From contig NZ_JARKPQ010000338.1 in the NCBI RefSeq assembly GCF_029975155.1, positions 1-55,251 on the forward strand: a stretch of 55,251 nt of DNA. Direction: 5' to 3'. This DNA comes from Propionicimonas sp. (GTDB taxonomy: Bacteria > Actinomycetota > Actinomycetes > Propionibacteriales > Propionibacteriaceae). Positions 1 to 7,727 of this stretch are shown here, one piece after another. Below the pieces are notes generated by a model, which was not told where the DNA came from, made no database searches, and saw only the letters and a list, made by a program, of their open reading frames with translations. Each line of letters starts with the position of its first letter. The first letter of the stretch is position 1. Made by a program: the position numbers and the translations under genes.

Positions 1-1
1 G

Positions 2-79
2 GTCTTCCTCGGCCCAGACCAGATCCGCGCCGAGCTCAACGAACCCTTCGCCAGCATCACCAGGCCCGGAGACGACTGA
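2..79 (+). CDS. 3' end of an unidentified gene (partial)
   Basis: An open frame enters from the left edge and ends at TGA 77-79, giving the last 25 residues of a protein (ending ..ASITRPGDD). The stop codon lies in the left arm of a strong hairpin, as expected for a real gene end. I do not recognise the family from so short a tail and assign no function. Confidence 0.45.
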   Translation, partial: VFLGPDQIRAELNEPFASITRPGDD

Positions 80-100
80 GGCCGCCCCTCGGGCGGCCTC
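78..100 (+). terminator. Strong hairpin terminator after the partial gene
   Basis: A perfect 10-bp stem (GAGGCCGCCC / GGGCGGCCTC) with a 3-nt loop begins inside the upstream stop codon. There is no U-tract, which is common for actinobacterial terminators. It could serve both the left-hand gene and the tRNA gene arriving on the minus strand. Confidence 0.7.
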
Positions 101-137
101 ACAAGCGTCGGATGCACTTCTGACAAGAACATCTGGG

Positions 138-210
138 TGGAGCTAAGGGGATTCGAACCCCTGACCTTCTCATTGCGAACGAGACGCGCTACCAACTGCG
201 CCATAGCCCC
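138..210 (-). tRNA. tRNA-Ala(CGC)
   Basis: Read on the minus strand, a 73-nt cloverleaf folds with acceptor stem GGGGCTA/TAGCTCC, a D arm with GCGCAGTTGGTAGCGC, and anticodon stem TCTCG/TGAGA. The seven-base loop TTCGCAA places CGC at the anticodon, reading the alanine codon GCG. The T arm carries GGTTCGAATCC. Discriminator base is A. The following bases are CCC rather than CCA, so CCA is probably added after transcription. Confidence 0.95.
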
Positions 211-324
211 AACTGCCTCAAACAGCCCGTCCAGACTAGCATCCGGCAGGCGCGCGAACGAAACCCGCGCAGCTGGTCGCGATGTGGAGATCCCGGGTCG
301 AGCCCGGGATGACGGTGCGGTGAT
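211..324. other. Short intergenic gap with one copy of palindromic repeat family A
   Basis: There is no credible coding potential here. At 289-317 lies GATCCCGGG-tcgag-CCCGGGATGACGGTG, a solitary copy of the repeat that forms clusters at 2659-2963 and 9913-10085 and lies inside mfd. It sits just beyond the stop codon of the GyrI-like gene and could act as its terminator. Confidence 0.75.
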
Positions 325-780
325 TCAGGCCAACGGGAAGACCAGGCGGGTGACCGTGGTGGCGGGGTCCTCGTCCGGTTCGGAGTCATAGAACTCGAAC
401 ATGGACTCCGTCAGTTCGACCCTCTCCATCTCCAGCCAGGGCATGAGCTCGGCGTAGCTCTCCTCCAGCTTGTCGTACGGGCCGACATGGGTGGCGACCA
501 CCGCCCGGCCGCCCGGACGCTCCGTCACGGTGCAGCCCGGCACGTCGGCCACACGATCGACGCCGAAGCCGATCTCGACGTCCACCGTGTCGGTGGGCAT
601 GCCGAAGTACTCGGCGTACGCCGGCCCGACCAGCTGAGCTCCGGCCTCGCCGGCCGCGGCGGCGACCTTCTCGTACGTCGGACCGAACACGCTGGAGAGT
701 TCGGCCATCGGCACGGTGTTCCGCACTCCCACGCTCACCCAGGGTTCCAGGGTCTCGATGTGCGGGTCTGTTCCAGGCAT
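325..780 (-). CDS. GyrI-like / AraC effector-binding domain protein
   Basis: The 151-residue protein is a single GyrI-like small-molecule-binding domain, the SOUL-like fold used as effector domain in BmrR/AraC-type regulators and as a stand-alone protein. Visible features are the early segment PWVSVGVRNTVPMAEL, the central YAEYFGMP, the GRAVVATHVGPYDKLEESYAEL helix-strand typical of the family, and the acidic C-terminal strand. No DNA-binding domain is present, so it probably binds a hydrophobic ligand or hydrolyses one rather than acting as a regulator itself. The start is ATG 780, preceded by a strong AAGGAGG Shine-Dalgarno sequence. It is divergent from the peptide transporter, with 292 bp between. 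Confidence 0.85.
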   Translation of the reverse strand: MPGTDPHIETLEPWVSVGVRNTVPMAELSSVFGPTYEKVAAAAGEAGAQLVGPAYAEYFGMPTDTVDVEIGFGVDRVADVPGCTVTERPGGRAVVATHVGPYDKLEESYAELMPWLEMERVELTESMFEFYDSEPDEDPATTVTRLVFPLA

Positions 781-1072
781 TAGGGCCTCCTTGCGAACCT
801 GCCTTCGGTCCTACGGTAGCCCTCGGGTGGGGGGTCTCGACAGGCTCGACCGGCGGTTCGAGGGGCGGCGGAGGCGGGGACGGAGCGGGGCGGTATTCTT
901 CTGCGCATGTACGGCAACCGGATGCACGGGCGAATGCTCCGATGCGCTGCCTGCTGTCGGTGTTGGCGCTGACCGATCCGCCGGACGCAACCGCGTCCTC
1001 GCATCGCAAGCCCAAGCCGTCCCTCATCGAGGGCCGCAGCGACCACCGTCCCGGCCGAACCAGGAGCCAGTC
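781..1072. promoter_or_regulatory. Divergent intergenic region between GyrI-like gene and peptide importer
   Basis: No gene is supported here. It holds the ribosome binding site of the leftward gene, a repeat family B variant at about 828-866 (CTCGACAGGCTCGACCGGCGG), and a possible rightward -10 (TATTCT near 893-898) that would give the importer mRNA a leader of roughly 165 nt. I recognise no riboswitch fold. The importer start has AGGAG at 1062-1066. Confidence 0.4.
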
Positions 1073-2629
1073 ATGACCGCCAGCACCCGCACCCTCGCCA
1101 TCCGCGTCGCGGCAGCCCTCGCCGTCCTCACGCTCTCCGCCTGCGCGGCGAGTCCCGGAGCCACCGACACCCCCGCGCCGACCACGCCGCAGCACGGCGG
1201 CACCATCACCTACGGACGCGCCGCCGCGGCGACCTCCTTCGACCTCAACAACGAGATCACCGCCAACAACGCCTTCGCCATCGACCAGGTCTTCGAGCCG
1301 CTGGTCTCCTTCGACACGACCGGGACGATCATCCCGTGGCTCGCGGAGAAGTTCTCCGTCAGCCGCGACCTGCTGACCTACAGCTTCGTCCTGCGCAGCA
1401 CCCTGATGTTCTCCGACGGCACCCCGGTCACGGCCGCCGATGCGAAGTTCTCGCTCGAACGCCACCTCAAGGTGCAGGGGCCGCTACCGCTGGAGGCACC
1501 GATCGCGTCCATCACGGCCGAGGACGACCATGTGCTCAGCATCACCCTGAAGAGCCCCTACACCCCGTTCCTCTCCGAGCTTTCCGGGTTCTCCAACGGG
1601 ATCTTCCCCAAAGACTTCGGGGGCCGCAGCGAGAAGGAGTTCTTCGCCAAGCCGATCGGCACCGGGCCATGGGTCGTGGACTCCTTCGACCCCAGCGGCG
1701 ACACCACCTTCACCGCCAACCAGCACTACTGGCAGAAGGGCAAGCCGTACGCCGACAAACTGGTCTACAAGGTGGTGGCGGACGACGCCCAGCGCATCCA
1801 GCAGCTGCAGGCCGGCCAGCTCTCCGGCATCGAGTCCGTCGCGCCGGCCACCCTCGCCCAGCTGCAGGGCGACGCAGGGGTGACCGTGTCCGAGCTCGGC
1901 TCGTGGACGGTCGAGCAGGTCTTCTTCAACACCCTGGACGACCACTTCGCCGACCGGCACGTCCGCCGGGCGATCGCGTGGGCACTCGACCGGGACGGCA
2001 TCACGAAGGCCACCACGTTCGGCGCGGCCGCGACCCTGCGGACGCTGATCCCGCCGACCATCCAGTACTCGGCCAACGTGAACGCCCTGGACAACGACCT
2101 CGACAAGGCCAAGGCCGAACTGGCCCAGTCGGCGTACCCGGACGGCTTCACCACCACCCTGATGATCGCCTCCGGCAACTCCGCCCGCGCGCAGGAGGCG
2201 CAGATCATCCAGGAGGCGCTCAAGCCGCTCGGCATCCAGGTGAAGATCGAGGCGATCGAGCTCAACTCCTTCCGCGAACGGTTCAAGGCGTTCAACTACG
2301 AGTTCATGCTCAACTCCGGGCAGTCGGATGCGCCCGACCCCAACGGCCTGATCACCTTCCAGGCCGACCCGGACGGCTTCAGCAACTCCTACTGGACCCA
2401 CTACACCAACCCGCAGGTCACCAAGCTGATGCGCGCGGGCCGGGTCACGGCGGACGGTCCGGAGCGGGCGAAGATCTACGCCGAGATCCAGCAGATCCTC
2501 GCCGACGACGTGCCCTACATTCCGCTGTACAACCCGAAGAACGTGGTCGCGTCGAGGGCTACCGTCCACGGGCTCACGCCGCGGATCAACGGCAGCGTCC
2601 TGTTCGCCGACGTCTGGGTGCAGCAGTAG
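1073..2629 (+). CDS. Peptide ABC transporter substrate-binding lipoprotein (SBP family 5, DppA/OppA-like)
   Basis: A 518-residue extracytoplasmic binding protein for di- or oligopeptides or similar substrates. ATG 1073 follows AGGAG and starts a lipoprotein signal peptide (charged TRTLAIR, hydrophobic core, lipobox LSAC with lipidated Cys24). The longer upstream frame has no signal sequence, so I reject it. Family 5 hallmarks are GGTITYGRA near the mature N-terminus, DQVFEPLVSFD, the KFSLERHL / IGTGPWVVDSF blocks, DRHVRRAIAWALDRDGI, and the C-terminal DVPYIPLYNPKNVVASR. It is first in a cluster with two permeases, two ATPases and an amidohydrolase, but a repeat-filled gap of about 410 bp separates it from the permeases, so its expression may be uncoupled. 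Substrate specificity cannot be read from sequence. Confidence 0.93.
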   Translation: MTASTRTLAIRVAAALAVLTLSACAASPGATDTPAPTTPQHGGTITYGRAAAATSFDLNNEITANNAFAIDQVFEPLVSFDTTGTIIPWLAEKFSVSRDLLTYSFVLRSTLMFSDGTPVTAADAKFSLERHLKVQGPLPLEAPIASITAEDDHVLSITLKSPYTPFLSELSGFSNGIFPKDFGGRSEKEFFAKPIGTGPWVVDSFDPSGDTTFTANQHYWQKGKPYADKLVYKVVADDAQRIQQLQAGQLSGIESVAPATLAQLQGDAGVTVSELGSWTVEQVFFNTLDDHFADRHVRRAIAWALDRDGITKATTFGAAATLRTLIPPTIQYSANVNALDNDLDKAKAELAQSAYPDGFTTTLMIASGNSARAQEAQIIQEALKPLGIQVKIEAIELNSFRERFKAFNYEFMLNSGQSDAPDPNGLITFQADPDGFSNSYWTHYTNPQVTKLMRAGRVTADGPERAKIYAEIQQILADDVPYIPLYNPKNVVASRATVHGLTPRINGSVLFADVWVQQ

Positions 2630-3042
2630 GGCTCGCCGGTCGGGCCCATCCCTGGTCCCGTCATCCCGGCGATCCGGCCCGCGGGATTCCGGGTCGAGCC
2701 CGGAATGACGGTGTCTTTTCGTCATCCCGGCGAACGCCGGGATCCCCGCAGCCGGCCCGGCGATCCGGCCCACGGGATTCCGGGTCGAGCCCGGAATGAC
2801 GGTGTCTTTTCGTCATCCCGGCGATCCGGCCCGCGGGATTCCGGGTCAAGCCCGGAATGACGGTGTCTTCTCGTCATCCCGGCGAACGCCGGGATCCCCG
2901 CAGCCGGCCCGGCAACCCGGCCCACGGGATTCCGGGTCAAGCCCGGAATGACGGTGGCTTGGGATCGTGACGGTGACTCGGACACGACGGCGGTGCGCCG
3001 CGCCGAATGACGGTGGCGCGCGGGGAGGGGGAGAATCGGGCC
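2630..3042. repeat. Cluster of palindromic repeat family A, tandemly duplicated (about 152-bp unit)
   Basis: This gene-free gap is filled from about 2659 to 2963 with hairpin units of the type CGTCATCCCGGCGAACGCCGGG and GGATTCCGGGTCGAGCCCGGAATGACGG. The motif GTCATCCCGG recurs at 2660, 2721, 2812 and 2873 (steps 61, 91, 61), showing that a composite of about 152 bp was duplicated head to tail. Hairpin arms differ from other copies by paired changes (ATTCCGGG/CCCGGAAT here, ATCCCGGG/CCCGGGAT at 289). Its last bases, AATGACGGTGG, run into the leader of the first permease gene. It may act as an attenuator between binding protein and permeases. Confidence 0.9.
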
Positions 3043-3978
3043 ATGCGTTGGGTGGGGCGATCGGTGCTCTCCGTCGTGCCGGTGGTCGTCGGGGTGATGC
3101 TGTGCGTCTTCCTGCTGTTGCGAATCGTGCCGGGGGACCCGGCGGCGATGATCCTCGGCGACCAGGCGACGGAGGCGTCCATCCTGGCGTTGCGGCAGCG
3201 CCTCGGACTCGACCTGCCGCTGGGCCAGCAGTTGGCCAACTGGCTGGTCGCCGTGTTCACCCGCGGCGACGTCGGTACGTCGCTGGTGACCTCCCAGCCG
3301 GTGCTGGGGCTGGTCGCGTCCCGGGCGGGGGTCACGGCGGCGCTGGTGGGGCTGAGCGTCGGCTTCACGATCCTGATCGCGGTGCCGCTCGCGATGCTGG
3401 CCGCCACGCACGCCGGCGGACCGGTCGACCACCTCGTCCGGGTGGTGCCAACCGTGGGTATGGCGATGCCGGCGTTCTGGGTGGGCCTGCTGTTGGTGCT
3501 GGTGTTCGGCGTCCAGCTGCACTGGCTGCCCGTGGGTGGCATCGGGACGGGTCCCGGCGAGCCACTCCGCAGCCTGGTGCTGCCGGCGCTCACGGTGGCG
3601 CTGGGGATGTCGCCGCCGCTGATCCGCTCGCTGCGGGAACAGCTGCTCGAGGTGCTGGACGCCGACTTCGTCGTCACCCTCCGCGCCGCCCGGCTGCCGG
3701 AGTGGCGGATCCAGTTCGGCCACGTGTTGCGCAACGCCGCCGTGCCCACGGTGTCGCTGCTGGGCCTCAACGTCGCCTATCTCATCGGCGGCACGCTCGT
3801 GATCGAGAAGGTCTTCGCCATCAACGGACTCGGAGCCCTGCTGTTCTCCTCGATCAGCTCCCGCGACTTCCCCGTCGTGCAGGGGATCGCGCTGGTGCTG
3901 GCCCTCGCCGTGGTCGTCATCTCGCTGGTCACGGACGCCCTGGTCGCCGTGCTCGACCCGAGGATCCGGACGGCATGA
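3043..3978 (+). CDS. Peptide ABC transporter permease (DppB-like)
   Basis: A 311-residue inner-membrane permease of the binding-protein-dependent family. The N-terminus MRWVGRSVLSVVPVVVGVM leads into the first transmembrane helix, followed by LRIVPGDPAAMILG and RLGLDLPLGQQ, both typical of DppB. About six hydrophobic segments follow. The EAA loop that contacts the ATPases is RSLREQLLEVLDADFVVTLRAARLPEWRI-like (residues about 195-220). ATG 3043 follows GGGGAGGGGGAG. An ATG at 3007 in the same frame is less likely because it arises from the tail of the upstream repeat. The gene overlaps the second permease by ATGA. Confidence 0.92.
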   Translation: MRWVGRSVLSVVPVVVGVMLCVFLLLRIVPGDPAAMILGDQATEASILALRQRLGLDLPLGQQLANWLVAVFTRGDVGTSLVTSQPVLGLVASRAGVTAALVGLSVGFTILIAVPLAMLAATHAGGPVDHLVRVVPTVGMAMPAFWVGLLLVLVFGVQLHWLPVGGIGTGPGEPLRSLVLPALTVALGMSPPLIRSLREQLLEVLDADFVVTLRAARLPEWRIQFGHVLRNAAVPTVSLLGLNVAYLIGGTLVIEKVFAINGLGALLFSSISSRDFPVVQGIALVLALAVVVISLVTDALVAVLDPRIRTA

Positions 3979-4913
3979 ACAGGGATTCGGACGCCCTTCG
4001 TCAGGCTCAGGGAGCGGAAGCGGTGGCTCAGGGAGCGGAAGGGGTGGCTCAGGGAGCGGAAGGGGTTCAGGGGGCGCCGGTGCCGCGGCCGTCCGTTCGC
4101 TGGGTGCGGCGGGCGCGCCGGAGTCGGACGCTGCTGGGCGGGGCGGTGATCCTGCTGGCGATGGTCGCCGTCGCGGTCCTTGCGCCGGTGATCGCGCCGT
4201 ACGATCCGTCCGCCCAGGATCTGGCCAACGGGCTCGCCGCGCCGTCCGCCGCGCACTGGTTCGGCACCGACCAACTCGGTCGTGACATTCTCTCGCGGGT
4301 GATCGCGGCCACCGCCACCGACCTCAGGATCGCCGGGCTCGCCGCCGTGACGCCGTTCCTCTTCGGGGTCGCGGTCGGGATGGCCAGCGGCTACGCCGGC
4401 GGCTGGTTCGACTGGATGGTCGGACGCGTCGTCGACACCTTCGTGGCCTTCCCCTTCTACGTGCTGGTGATCGTCGTGGTGTTCGCTGCTGGCACCGGTG
4501 AGCGGGGCATCTTCGTCGCGTACGCCCTGGTCGGCTGGATCAGCTACGCGCGGGTGATCCGCGCCAAGACGCGCGCGCTGTGCCGGGAGGGCTGGGTCGA
4601 CGCGGCGTACCGGGGTGGACTCTCGCACCTGCGCGTGCTCTCCCGGCACCTGCTGCCCAACGTGCTGCCGCAGGCCGTGGTGCTGCTGGCGACCGAGATC
4701 CTGCTGATCATGGTCGCGGTGGTCACCCTCGGCTACCTCGGTATCGGCGTCCAGCCGCCGACCCCGGACTGGGGCACGATGATCAGCGACGGCCAGCTGG
4801 TGCTGACCACGAAGTGGTGGGTGTCCACGTTGCCGGGCCTCGCGGTGGTCACCACCGGGGTCGGGCTCTCGCTGGTGGGCGACGGGCTCGCCGACGTGTG
4901 GAGGCTCCGGTGA
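3975..4913 (+). CDS. Peptide ABC transporter permease (DppC-like) with repeat-derived N-terminus
   Basis: A 312-residue permease partner of the preceding gene. Typical DppC features are LLGGAVILLAMVAVAVLAPV (first helix), APYDPSAQD, HWFGTDQLGRDILSRV, several further helices and the EAA loop around ALCREGWVDAAYRGG. ATG 3975 overlaps the stop of the upstream permease (ATGA). Residues about 8-34 are anomalous: DALRQAQGAEAVAQGAEG is encoded by an in-frame copy of repeat family C (3993-4076) with a 21-bp period, lengthening the cytoplasmic N-terminal tail. The core resumes at about residue 35 with PVPRPSVRWVRRARR. The insertion probably does not disturb membrane insertion, since N-terminal tails of this family vary. 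The ATPase gene follows with a 4-bp GTGA overlap. Confidence 0.92.
   Translation: MNRDSDALRQAQGAEAVAQGAEGVAQGAEGVQGAPVPRPSVRWVRRARRSRTLLGGAVILLAMVAVAVLAPVIAPYDPSAQDLANGLAAPSAAHWFGTDQLGRDILSRVIAATATDLRIAGLAAVTPFLFGVAVGMASGYAGGWFDWMVGRVVDTFVAFPFYVLVIVVVFAAGTGERGIFVAYALVGWISYARVIRAKTRALCREGWVDAAYRGGLSHLRVLSRHLLPNVLPQAVVLLATEILLIMVAVVTLGYLGIGVQPPTPDWGTMISDGQLVLTTKWWVSTLPGLAVVTTGVGLSLVGDGLADVWRLR
3993..4076 (+). repeat. Repeat family C copy inside the permease gene (three 21-bp units)
   Basis: GCCCTTCGTCAGGCTCAGG is followed by repeats of GGCTCAGGGAGCGGAAG-type sequence beginning at 4004, 4025 and 4046, exactly 21 bp apart. The period is a multiple of three, so the frame is kept and encodes (A/V)-A-Q-G-A-E-G heptads. 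The same GCCCTTCGTCAGGCTCAGG-type core occurs at 9452-9470, 19315-19333 and, inverted, at 29004-29027. Confidence 0.88.
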
Positions 4914-5647
4914 GCGGCAGGCTGGTCGTCGAAGGCCTGCGGGTGGCCGGCGAGACCGAGTTGCTGCACGGCATCAACCTGGAGGTCGTCCCAGGCGGTG
5001 CACTCGGCGTGGTGGGGGAGTCCGGTTCCGGCAAGAGCCTCACCCTGCGCGCGGTGATGGGACTGCTGCCGCGTGGGCTGCGGGTCACCGGCGGCAGCGT
5101 CCGGATCGCGGGGACGGCGGCGATGATCTTCCAGGACCCGCTCACCTTCCTCGATCCGCTGATGCGGGTCGGTAGCCAGGTCGCGGAGGTCAGCCGGGCG
5201 GCCCGCGGCGGGACACGGGACGCGGCGCGAGCGAGGGCGCGGGAACTGCTGGACACCGTCCGGCTGCCCGATGCGTCCGTGCTGGCGCGGCGCTACCCGC
5301 ACCAGCTCTCGGGTGGCCAGCGGCAGCGGGTCCTGCTGGCTCTCGCCCTCGCCCAGGAACCCAACCTGCTGCTCTGCGACGAGCCGACCACCGCGCTCGA
5401 CGTGACCGTGCAGCGGGAGGTGCTCGAACTGCTCGCGACCCTGCGCATCGAGCGCGGACTGTCGCTGGTGTTCGTCAGCCACGACCTCGCCGTCGTCGCC
5501 CAGGTGTGCGAGCGGGTGGTCGTGCTGCGCGAGGGGCGCATGGTGGAGGAGGGTCCCACCGTCGACGTGGTCACCCGGCCTGCCCACGCCTACACGCGCT
5601 CGCTGGTGGATGCCGTCCTGCCGCTGCCGGACCTGGACGCGCCATGA
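4910..5647 (+). CDS. Peptide ABC transporter ATP-binding protein (DppD-like)
   Basis: A 245-residue ATPase, one of two that drive the importer. In order: Walker A GESGSGKS (residues about 38-45), Q-loop AMIFQDPLTFLDP, signature LSGGQRQRV, Walker B LLLCDEPTTALD, and switch histidine FVSHDL. The C-terminus is short: it lacks the Cys-rich extension often found in oligopeptide ATPases (about 320-350 residues), so no Fe-S cluster is expected. GTG 4910 overlaps the upstream stop (GTGA) and has GGAGG six bases before it. The longer frame upstream of 4910 is antisense-like shadow of the permease and has no domain support. Confidence 0.92.
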   Translation: MSGRLVVEGLRVAGETELLHGINLEVVPGGALGVVGESGSGKSLTLRAVMGLLPRGLRVTGGSVRIAGTAAMIFQDPLTFLDPLMRVGSQVAEVSRAARGGTRDAARARARELLDTVRLPDASVLARRYPHQLSGGQRQRVLLALALAQEPNLLLCDEPTTALDVTVQREVLELLATLRIERGLSLVFVSHDLAVVAQVCERVVVLREGRMVEEGPTVDVVTRPAHAYTRSLVDAVLPLPDLDAP

Positions 5648-6438
5648 CCGGCCTCGACGTGGTGGACGTGAGCGTCGCCTACGCCGGCCGGCGCGTGGTC
5701 GACGGGGTCTCGCTGCAGGTGCGACCGGGAGCCGTGGTGGGGCTCGTCGGCGAGTCCGGGTCAGGCAAGACCAGCCTGGCCAGGGCGATCATCGGGGCCG
5801 TGCCGCTGGCTGGCGGTGCCGTCCGGCTGGACGGTTCGACACTGGGCGTCCGCCGCACCGCCGCCGAGCGCCGGGCTGTGCAGCTCGTGCAGCAGGACCC
5901 GTTTACGTCCCTCAACCCGCTGCTCACGGTCGGACAGGTGCTCGAGGAGCTCTTGCGCGTCCACGGACTGCCGGAAGGTGGAGGATTGTCCACCCAACTC
6001 GGTGGACAATCCTCCAGCCAACGCCGGCGTCGCGCGGAGGAGCTGGTCGACCTCGTTGGGCTTCCGTCGGACGCGCTCGGTCGCTATCCCAGGGAGTTCT
6101 CCGGCGGGCAGCGCCAGCGGATCGCGATCGCCCGCGCGCTCGCGGTCGAGCCGCGGGTGCTGGTCGCGGACGAGCCCACCAGCGCCCTCGACGTCTCCGT
6201 GCAGCGAACCGTGCTCGACGTCGTCTCCGGCCTCGCCCGGCGGATGCAGCTGGCCACGCTGTTCATCTCCCACGACCTCTCGGTGATCCACGCGGTGTGC
6301 GACGAGGTGGCCGTGCTGCGGGACGGCGTGCTGCTCGAGCGCGCGCCCGCGTCCCGGTTCTTCACCCGGCCCGAGCACCCCTACAGCCGGGCGCTGCTGG
6401 CCGCGGTGCCCCGGTTGCCGTCCCGGGAGGACCGGTGA
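5644..6438 (+). CDS. Peptide ABC transporter ATP-binding protein (DppF-like) with internal palindrome
   Basis: A 264-residue ATPase pairing with the preceding one. Motifs: Walker A GESGSGKTS (about 36-44), Q-loop VQLVQQDPFTSLNP, signature FSGGQRQRIAIARAL, Walker B VLVADEPTSALD, switch FISHDLSV, D-loop SALDVS. Start ATG 5644 overlaps the previous stop by 4 bp. Between the Q-loop and the signature, in the helical subdomain, an in-frame 38-bp perfect palindrome (5979-6016) encodes roughly GGGLSTQLGGQSSS. This region tolerates length variation in ABC proteins, so the protein is probably active, but the insert is foreign-looking. The following amidohydrolase gene overlaps by GTGA. Confidence 0.92.
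   Translation: MTGLDVVDVSVAYAGRRVVDGVSLQVRPGAVVGLVGESGSGKTSLARAIIGAVPLAGGAVRLDGSTLGVRRTAAERRAVQLVQQDPFTSLNPLLTVGQVLEELLRVHGLPEGGGLSTQLGGQSSSQRRRRAEELVDLVGLPSDALGRYPREFSGGQRQRIAIARALAVEPRVLVADEPTSALDVSVQRTVLDVVSGLARRMQLATLFISHDLSVIHAVCDEVAVLRDGVLLERAPASRFFTRPEHPYSRALLAAVPRLPSREDR
5979..6016. repeat. Perfect inverted repeat (16-bp arms) inside an ATPase gene
   Basis: TGGAGGATTGTCCACC and GGTGGACAATCCTCCA are exact reverse complements separated by CAACTC. It lies in frame in the coding sequence. No second copy occurs in this window, so it differs from families A-H, but size and structure match an intragenic palindromic element. Confidence 0.92.
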
Positions 6439-7574
6439 GCGCGCCCGGCCTCGGCGACACGGTCGCCGGGGTCGGCGGCGGGTTGCTGCTCGGCGTGGAC
6501 GGGGAGTTCCGTCCGTTGCCGTTCCTCGGCATCACCGACGGGCTGTTCACCGCCGAGGCGCCGGCCGGTGGGCAGCTTGTGGACGCGCGCGGCTGGTGGG
6601 TGACTCCCGGGTTCGTGGACGCTCACTCGCACCTCGCCTGGAGCGACTTCGATCCGGCCGACCGTAGCGCGGATGAGGAGGTACGAGTCGCGGGCACGGC
6701 CGCCAACCAGTTCGCCACCCTGCGAGCGGGAGTGACCGCCGTCCGGGACGCGGGCGGCTACGACCCGGCGCTGCGCCGGCGGCTCGCGGGCCAGCCGGGC
6801 CCGCGGACCTGGCTCTCGGTGGACATACTCGGTCCGGCCGACGCTCTCGGTGAGCGGCACCTGCGCGACCGGGTGGCCGCACTCGCCGACGCGGGGGCGG
6901 CATGGATCAAGATCGCCGCGACCGGCGGTGTCGGGGCGGGCGACCAGCTCGAACCGGTGTTCGCCCGCGATGAGTTTGCGGCGATCGTCTCCGCAGCCGG
7001 AGCGGCGAGGTTGCCGGTGATGGTGCACGCCTGGGGTGGTCCTGCGGTCGACCAGGCGATCGATCTCGGCGTGGCGAGTATCGAGCACGGCGTGCTCCTG
7101 ACCGCGACACAGGCCGTGCGGGCGGCCTCTGCCGGAGTAACGGTGGTGCCGACCGTCTGGATCTACACCGAGGTGTTGCGGCTGGCCACCGCTGGCGGGT
7201 TGCCCGACGGGCTCGCTCCGGCAGCGCGGCGGGCGGTCGCCACGCATCCGGTCGCGCTCCGGCACTGCCTGGACGCCGGCGTCGCGCTCGCCATGGGCAC
7301 GGACGCGGGACTGCCGGCCCAGCACGGCCGGAACCTGCATGAGGTGGCCGCGATGATCGATGCCGGAGTGCCGTCGGCGGTGGCCCTGGCCGCGGCGACG
7401 GCCGGTGGCGTCCGGTTGCTGGAAGGGGTGGCCGATCCGCTAACGCCGGGGCGTCCGGCCGACCTGGTGTTCTTCGACCGGGATCCGGGTGATCCGGCGA
7501 CCCTGCGTTCGTCCGACGCCGTGGCGGCGGTGCTGCAGGCGGGTCGGTTCGTGTGGGTGCGTGGCCCTTCGTGA
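6435..7574 (+). CDS. Amidohydrolase family protein (metal-dependent, imidazolonepropionase/prolidase-like)
   Basis: A 379-residue cytoplasmic metal hydrolase of the amidohydrolase superfamily. The N-terminal beta-sandwich ends with WVTPGFVDAHSHLAWSDFD, whose HSH pair binds the first metal. Further ligands are seen in IKIAATGGVGAG, PVMVHAWGGPAVD, SIEHGVLLT and AMGTDAGLP (catalytic Asp), with the C-terminal sandwich return at TPGRPADLVFFDRDP. This pattern is seen in Xaa-Pro dipeptidase-like and aryldialkylphosphatase-like members. GTG 6435 overlaps the ATPase stop and has GGGAGG just upstream, so it is translated with the importer. Inference: it cleaves something the importer brings in, for example a modified or cyclic dipeptide; the substrate is not determinable from sequence. 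Confidence 0.88.
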   Translation: MSAPGLGDTVAGVGGGLLLGVDGEFRPLPFLGITDGLFTAEAPAGGQLVDARGWWVTPGFVDAHSHLAWSDFDPADRSADEEVRVAGTAANQFATLRAGVTAVRDAGGYDPALRRRLAGQPGPRTWLSVDILGPADALGERHLRDRVAALADAGAAWIKIAATGGVGAGDQLEPVFARDEFAAIVSAAGAARLPVMVHAWGGPAVDQAIDLGVASIEHGVLLTATQAVRAASAGVTVVPTVWIYTEVLRLATAGGLPDGLAPAARRAVATHPVALRHCLDAGVALAMGTDAGLPAQHGRNLHEVAAMIDAGVPSAVALAAATAGGVRLLEGVADPLTPGRPADLVFFDRDPGDPATLRSSDAVAAVLQAGRFVWVRGPS

Positions 7575-7727
7575 TGCTGGGGCGTGGCCCTTCGTGACGC
7601 CCGGCCCTTCGCAGGCTCAGGGCCGGGCTCCTCGGGGAGCGTTTGGTTGTTGCGGCCCTGGCGAGCTCCTCAACGCGAAAATCGCTCGTCGAGCTTGTCG
7701 AGACGCGCCCGATCGGTGGACCCGAGG
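7575..7727. repeat. Repeat-filled gap (families C, D and B)
   Basis: No gene is present. The gap holds two GGCCCTTCGTGA starts (about 7563 and 7585), a GCCCTTCGCAGGCTCAGG segment (about 7604-7622), an imperfect GGGCC/GGCTC hairpin, then AAATCGCTCGTCGAGCTTGTCGAGACGCG followed by CCGATCGGTGGA (about 7678-7720), a family B unit. It separates the convergent amidohydrolase and proline-rich genes and may terminate both. Confidence 0.8.

Noticed and set aside
2..79. Possible transposase/integrase tail
   Set aside because: Twenty-five residues contain no catalytic motif; nothing else nearby suggests a mobile element, so no function was assigned.
716..1072. Upstream extension of the binding-protein frame
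   Set aside because: ATG 1073 has AGGAG and starts a proper lipoprotein signal peptide; the extension is low-complexity and overlaps the GyrI-like gene.
2659..2963. CRISPR array
   Set aside because: Units are self-complementary and spaced 61/91 bp with the intervening sequence itself repeated; there are no unique spacers and no cas genes.
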